Shown here: positions 19,715 through 24,047 of the stretch, one piece after another
Numbering within the stretch: the first letter of the stretch is position 1
Layout of the letters: each line of letters begins with the position of its first letter
Source of the DNA: Acanthaster planci
Taxonomy: Eukaryota; Echinodermata; Asteroidea; Valvatida; Acanthasteridae
Length of the DNA stretch: 24,047 nt
NCBI RefSeq assembly: GCF_001949145.1
Contig: NW_019091509.1
Coordinates: 321,170-345,216 of the forward strand
Direction of reading: 5' to 3'
The notes under the pieces: generated by a model
Told to the model about the DNA's origin: nothing
Databases searched by the model: none
Seen by the model: the letters and a program-made list of their open reading frames with translations, nothing else
Translations under genes and position numbers: made by a program

Positions 19715-19884
19715 GAATGGTTGATTATGATGAAACTAGAAGTTCAAGAAGTAGGGAAAAAACAGATCAGCTCCCACATGAAGATAAAGACAGACTTAAA
19801 AAAAAAGAAAAGAAAGAAAAAAGATTGAGGAAAGATGACTCCACCAAGAAGGATCAAGGGCAGGAAACAAGAAGACAATTTGAG
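19715..19884 (+). CDS. Internal exon, lysine-rich charged helix, unknown gene
   Basis: A 170-base segment lies between a T-rich acceptor (TTGCTTTTTTTTGGGTAG) and a consensus donor (GAG, then GTAAGG). Two bases plus 56 open codons give phase 1 entry and phase 0 exit. The peptide starts MVDYDETRSSRSREK and contains KDRLKKKEKKEKRLRKDD, a dense run of Lys, Arg, Glu and Asp expected to form a long charged helix or disordered segment; the Lys runs resemble nuclear localisation signals. The entry phase matches the exit phase of the exons at 3283 and 3506. If they are joined, the intervening intron is about 16.2 kb and holds most of the repeats in this window. Possible next acceptors are at 20278 and 22433. 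I do not recognise the gene. Confidence 0.58.
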
Positions 19885-19889
19885 GTAAG

Positions 19890-20640
19890 GAATACGTCCC
19901 TTTTCATGAGTTTGTGGCAAGTCACCAATCACTGGTTTTTTTCACATTATTTACTGCCGTTTCATGTATACATGTCTTGATGTAATGGTAGGGGCCAATA
20001 ATTTAGTCTTATGAGCTATGTTCAGACATCATTTTAGCTAAAATGGTAACATGTAAAAAAGTTTTTCTCACAACTGGAGTCGGTTAAAAAATTAAGACCT
20101 ACCACACATTCAGACAAAGTCTGACAGTGTTGCCCACAACACATATCGTTTCCATTCTACAATGGAAGACATTTGTGTCATATTAGGCTCACGTGTAACT
20201 GAATATATACTAAAACAAAAATTAACAGGATTCTTGTCATCGACCAATTTTAACAAGTTTTAGAATCCTATTTTCCAGGCTGGATCATTAAAAATGTCTT
20301 CATCTGTCTAAAAATTGTCATTGAGGGCAGTATGTGAATTGGCCAAAATCATATTGTGATAGATGGAGTAGTTCTGGCAGGGTATTTTGAATTGCTCTGT
20401 GTTACTTGGCCCATACAGTAATCATGCACGGTATGAAGGCATACATGTATATGACTGGCAGGGGCCTGTCTCAGCTCAAGTGGACGTCCGTCCGGCCCAG
20501 CTACAGCTATGGTCAGTGGCAGCAGAAATTTTGTGGGAGATAAAATGGGTTGCACATGACTGATGTCACAATATGCCCAAAACCTGTGTAGTTGGTAGTG
20601 GCTGCCTCTCACTGATCATGGATAGCCAGATACAAGTTTC
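19890..20640. other. No gene recognised
   Basis: No supported frame. A strong acceptor-like site (CTATTTTCCAG, ending 20278) would, in phase 0, add ten codons before a stop, making it one possible terminal exon for the + strand gene, but nothing confirms it. Confidence 0.4.
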
Positions 20641-20657
20641 TTCACATAATAATGTCA

Positions 20658-21290
20658 GACAACTCGACTGTTTACCTATACTTGAGACAACTTGACCATT
20701 GAGACGACTTGAGCCATGTGACAGCTTGATCATTTACCAAGTCAACTGTTAAGACAATTTAACCATTCAAGGTTTGAACAGGACGAGGTTTTGTACATTT
20801 AACACAGGTTGTAGATCATATGTTTGGGCAAATTTGCTTTTGTCGTTACATTGCAACTCGACTCACAGCATGGCATGCATAGGGACCCAATGACACAGTA
20901 CACGTATGCATGAAACTGGTGGTTGATGCGTCGGTCACACTAAGCAGTGCAGTGGGTGGTTGCGACGGCAATGCGGCACGGCATATACGGTAGCATTATG
21001 CACAGTCTGTTGTGCACAAGTGACTCAGCTGTACCGTTGATCGGTTGCTAGTCTGCCGGTAAGGGACAGTAGATCTGTCCCCAAGTCCTTTCTCTTTTTT
21101 TCAATTTAAAGAAAAGGTGCAGACAATGTGACTGTAATTTGTAAAGCCCAAAGGCACTCATTACAAGTCAACCTGTCCTGGTGGTCAACTCTTCTGTCCA
21201 TTTTAGGCACAGTTGAGTTGTCCCACTGGTCAAGTTGTCTCAGTGGTTGAGTCTTCTGAGTCTACTTTGACAAATGGTTGAGTTATCCGA
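20658..21290. repeat. Two inverted 17-bp arrays around a ~410-bp centre
   Basis: On the left, GAC-starting units lie at 20686, 20703, 20720 and 20753, all on a 17-bp grid, with consensus GACAACTTGACCATTGA and an outlier at 20658. On the right, the same unit occurs in reverse (TGGTCAAGTTGTC ending 21239, and GTTGAGTTGTC ending 21222), again 17 bp apart and continuing to about 21290 in diverged form. The two arrays can pair as a long stem. The centre (20770-21190) has no open frame with a recognised domain. The layout suggests a non-autonomous fold-back element with tandemly repeated ends. Confidence 0.7.
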
Positions 21291-21299
21291 GCCCCCTTT

Positions 21300-22430
21300 A
21301 CATTACCTTCACAATTTTCACTTTGTGAGTTCCATCTCACATTGCATGTTCATTTACATATATGTACGTACATGTACATGTATGTGTATTAAGTTCAGTG
21401 GAGTTCAAAGATTGTGACTACAATTTCAACACACAGAGTCAAGACTGTTCAGGATAACAATCATCCTTTAACTCAATGCCTGGGGAATTTATTGACATTT
21501 GTCAAAAAATCACCGGTACGCACAGGTGATCCACCCTTCACCTGATTTCATGCCCAGTTTCCGTGCAACATCTTTCTCATCACAATTTGATTTTTATGTT
21601 GTTTCAAAATATCATGTAACCATTTTTCAACTTGCACTTTTGTCAGTTTGCTGTTTGAAACACTACAGTTCAGTATGTTTATGTTTTGAACTGAAGTGTA
21701 TGTATGACACAACTTTTTGGTGCGCACATACGTGTACATGCATTAATGCCCGAGCTGTCGAGAGTGGTAATGGCTGCATGGGCCCACAGGGTGCATTCCA
21801 CCAAATTGTTGGATTGCTGTGCAGGAGCTCATTGATATTCTGTGATCGGGGTTTTTACGAGACATGCCATAATCAGGAGGGATCATGGAGATATTTCTAT
21901 AAATCACAAAGTTTGGACAGGCACCGTAGTTTCCAATTTGGGCTATTTCTTTCACAAAAGCCCCAACTTGTGGGCTTACATGTAGTTTTGATAGAGGCAG
22001 GTGGCTACAATCAGAGCTGACCGCATAGTTTTACTATTTGGGGTATCTTCGGGGAAAGGCAAATAAAAAAAGAATCCTGTGGCTAACCCTGATAAAATTG
22101 ATATGAAAAGTGAACTTCTGGCCATAACCTTGAATTTCCAGTGAAAAACCGCAGACCAACCTCTGCCTGAGAGTAAACAGGCAGCACTCTTTTCGTCTGA
22201 GATTGCACTATGGGTGCATATTTGGTACAGTGCAACCCACAATGCTCCTAATGTACATACATTCCCACTGTGACATGCTGAAAGTACCATTCAGTGTGTG
22301 CCTTACAACCGAGACTTTTGAAGGTAAGGCAGGTTCACAATGTAAGCCAGTATTTGTACTCAACTTGCTGTCATAAAGACAGAGAATTCTAAGTTAATTT
22401 TACATACTTTTAGCATTTTAACATTTTTTT
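21300..22430. other. No gene recognised
   Basis: A 173-codon frame (21499-22020, +) is the longest here but has no motif, a chance-like Cys/Ser/His/Phe composition and no splice support. I do not call it a gene. Confidence 0.4.
21361..21388. repeat. Cluster of overlapping TACATGTA palindromes
   Basis: TATGTACGTACATGTACATG and following bases form an alternating purine-pyrimidine palindromic tract. It is the densest of more than twenty TACATGTA-like sites in the window. Confidence 0.6.
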
Positions 22431-22454
22431 TAGTTCAAGCTGCACAAAAATTAA

Positions 22455-23175
22455 AAAAACATTGCCAGTGTTCTGCCACATCATCAAGTCCTTGCTGGAC
22501 CTGCATTGCAAACAACTGCACTGTTGATGGCATCTGCTTCCAAAAGTTTGGGCTAAAAGTGTTATTGCAAACCGTCATCTTGTCATCTTGTAATTGACAA
22601 GATTATTCTCTTCATAGGATCATCAGTGTCATAGCAAAACACACTGACGCCTCCTCAGTCGCTGTCAGAAAACGCACTGATGCTAGGACCGCTAGGCTCG
22701 AAGTCTAACATTGTTTATGCTACTGCAGCAAACAGTCATACATCTAGGTACATGTATTCCGACTTCCACATATACCGGTACTGTGTCACAGCTTTTCAGG
22801 ATGGTCAAATGAAACCGTTGCCTGTTTTTCTTTTTGTGTCTTACATTCAATTTCAAATATGTAGTAACAAAAAAGAGACTTAGGCTCTATGATGTATATG
22901 GGTCTACTCTACATTATACGACAAATTGCAGAAAAAGGTCCTTCATCATTGAACTCATCTTTAATCACTTCCAGCCATAGGCCTTATATTCGTGGCCGGG
23001 GACTCCGAAATCGGAACTTTACTATAAAAAAAAAGTTGCTGGGCGTTTCTTTAAAAGTTTGGGCTGTCAGTTAAAAAGTTTAAGCCATCATTGGCCGTAA
23101 ATAAATTGGTCCAAGGCAATAATGGGTTGCTGGGGCCGGAGAATTGTGACTTTATTTTATAGCCGGGGTGACCGA
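22455..23175. other. No gene recognised
   Basis: No convincing exon. Near 23046-23085 two imperfect 20-bp direct copies (TTAAAAGTTTGGGCTGTCAG and a variant starting TTAAAAAGTTTAAGCC) lie side by side. The words GGCCGGGG and CCGAA with nearby A-rich TATA-like runs recur between 22995 and 23185. These could belong to the 5' end of the piggyBac element, but I could not find a TTAA-CCYT terminus. Confidence 0.35.
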
Positions 23176-23178
23176 ACT

Positions 23179-23185
23179 TATAAAA
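23179..23185 (+). promoter_or_regulatory. Possible TATA box upstream of the transposase
   Basis: TATAAAA lies about 360 bases before the transposase ATG. The DNA between is GC-rich and stop-containing, suiting a 5' UTR, but the distance is long and a second A-rich site (GAATAAAAG near 23473) is closer. Confidence 0.25.
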
Positions 23186-23542
23186 GCCTGGAATAAAAGT
23201 ACGAGCTGCTGAGAGCTGCTGGGCACTGCCAATCATTCCCTGTATTCTTTCAGCGCAGAGCACTGCAATTAGCGGAGGTAATCCGTGTATTGTTTGTGCA
23301 GAGTGCATTTGTTCGCGCTGCCGGGCGCTCGCAGGGGATTATCGCTGCACTGCACCGAAGACAAAGCGCAGGCTGTGCTGGCTCATTATGCACCTGTGCC
23401 CCATGAATGACCCGGCCCGGGCGCTGCTGGCCCTTGCCACGTTGACTGACAGGGCACGGCCCTAGCTGCTTGAGAATAAAAGCGCCGTGCTGTGGCCACA
23501 TGTGTTCATATTGGGTATCGTGTTATTCAGAGCACAGACAAT

Positions 23543-24047
23543 ATGGCTGAAGTTATATCTGGAGAGTCCAGTTCTTCCAGTGAAAGCGAGTTTTATCTGA
23601 CTTCAGACGAAGGTTCTTCATCTTCATCACCGCCGTCACCTGCTCAAGTACAGTTAAGTACAGAAATTGACAGTGATGTACCCTTGGCGGTATATGCCAA
23701 GAGCAAGAGACAGTCCCGTACACAGACTGCCGCGTCGACCAGCAGCAGTGCCGCACCATTCCGGTGGACAGATGAAGACAGTACACCGCTGAAGTATGGC
23801 TTCACCGGTAATGGTGGTGCCGTCGATCCCCGCCTGCATCGCAGCTCGACCTGCAGTGAAGCCTTTGAACTGTTTTTTGACGACGTTCTCTACAACAAGA
23901 TAGTGCAAGAGAGCAACCGGTATGCCATGCAGAGGCCCGCTATGACATCGGCGCACATGCGATCATGGACTGATCTGAACACTAGAGAACTGAAGGCCTT
24001 TCTGGGCCTTTGCATAATGACGGGAATTGCAAAGCACCCCACACTTG
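23543..24047 (+). CDS. piggyBac-type transposase (PGBD-like), 5' part
   Basis: The frame opens at ATG 23543 and stays open for 168 codons to the window edge. Residues 1-35 are acidic and Ser-rich (GESSSSSESEFYLTSDEG), typical of the disordered N-terminus of piggyBac proteins. From about residue 86 it shows FTGNGGAVDPRL, then AFELFFDDVLYNKIVQESNR (107-126), which matches the FELFFDEEL--IVEETN-YA pattern, and WTDLNTRELKAFLGLCIMTG (142-161), which matches W-DVT-EELKAFLGL-ILMG. Those blocks start the DDE_Tnp_1_7 transposase domain; the catalytic aspartates lie beyond the window. No stop or frameshift is seen, unlike the other mobile genes here, so it is either a young element or a domesticated gene. 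Terminal repeats were not found. Confidence 0.85.
   Translation, partial: MAEVISGESSSSSESEFYLTSDEGSSSSSPPSPAQVQLSTEIDSDVPLAVYAKSKRQSRTQTAASTSSSAAPFRWTDEDSTPLKYGFTGNGGAVDPRLHRSSTCSEAFELFFDDVLYNKIVQESNRYAMQRPAMTSAHMRSWTDLNTRELKAFLGLCIMTGIAKHPTL

Noticed and set aside
21499-22020. 173-codon + strand frame, the longest unexplained frame after the transposons
   Set aside because: Chance-like composition, no recognisable motif, no splice or codon evidence.
23553-23956. Two - strand frames of 77 and 100 codons
   Set aside because: They lie antisense to the piggyBac transposase, which has clear motifs on the + strand.

Overview
The window looks like nuclear DNA from an intron-rich animal, most likely a marine invertebrate and probably a deuterostome such as an echinoderm, hemichordate or cephalochordate. 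The reasons are decayed non-LTR and DIRS-type retroelements, a tRNA-derived SINE with an ATT tail, consensus splice sites around short lysine-rich exons, and the palindrome TACATGTA scattered throughout. The phylum is inference. I see no prokaryotic operons, CRISPR arrays or rRNA genes. Most of the window is intron or intergenic sequence filled with transposon remains and minisatellites.

Host coding sequence is sparse. On the + strand, three short exons (3148-3283, 3423-3506, 19715-19884) have good splice signals and matching phases (0/1, 1/1, 1/0). They could belong to one gene of unknown function with a charged, lysine-rich product; a fourth candidate (12245-12391, phase 1/1) is weaker. On the - strand, 15794-16047 looks like the 3' terminal exon of a different gene, with AATAAA about 160 bases past its stop. 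A CpG-rich stretch at 14895-15020 may be another - strand exon.

Mobile elements by position: (1) a DIRS-like retroelement on the - strand, with a gag-like gene in several frames (6436-5253), a reverse transcriptase start and catalytic core (5140-4438) and a separate RT/RNase H piece (2008-1800); (2) a + strand non-LTR element 3' half (7961-9162) with a PHD-like zinc finger between its RT and its C-terminal region and a TGA-repeat tail; (3) a second, CR1/jockey-like non-LTR element (9551-11213) with an endonuclease domain, a mostly deleted RT, a 66-bp TTAA-flanked insertion and a short duplicated patch at the RT deletion; (4) a tRNA-derived SINE (11727-12097); (5) the 5' part of a piggyBac-type transposase gene running off the right edge (23543-24047), which is intact as far as it can be read.

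Simple-sequence structures are a second theme: a degenerate ~20-bp array (2817-3024), an 11-bp array with A-tracts in helical phase (14585-14783), a 32-bp array whose unit is a near-perfect hairpin (16093-16347), a three-armed fold-back (18313-18502), and two oppositely oriented 17-bp arrays flanking a ~410-bp centre (20658-21290). The remaining gene-free stretches show nothing I can name.
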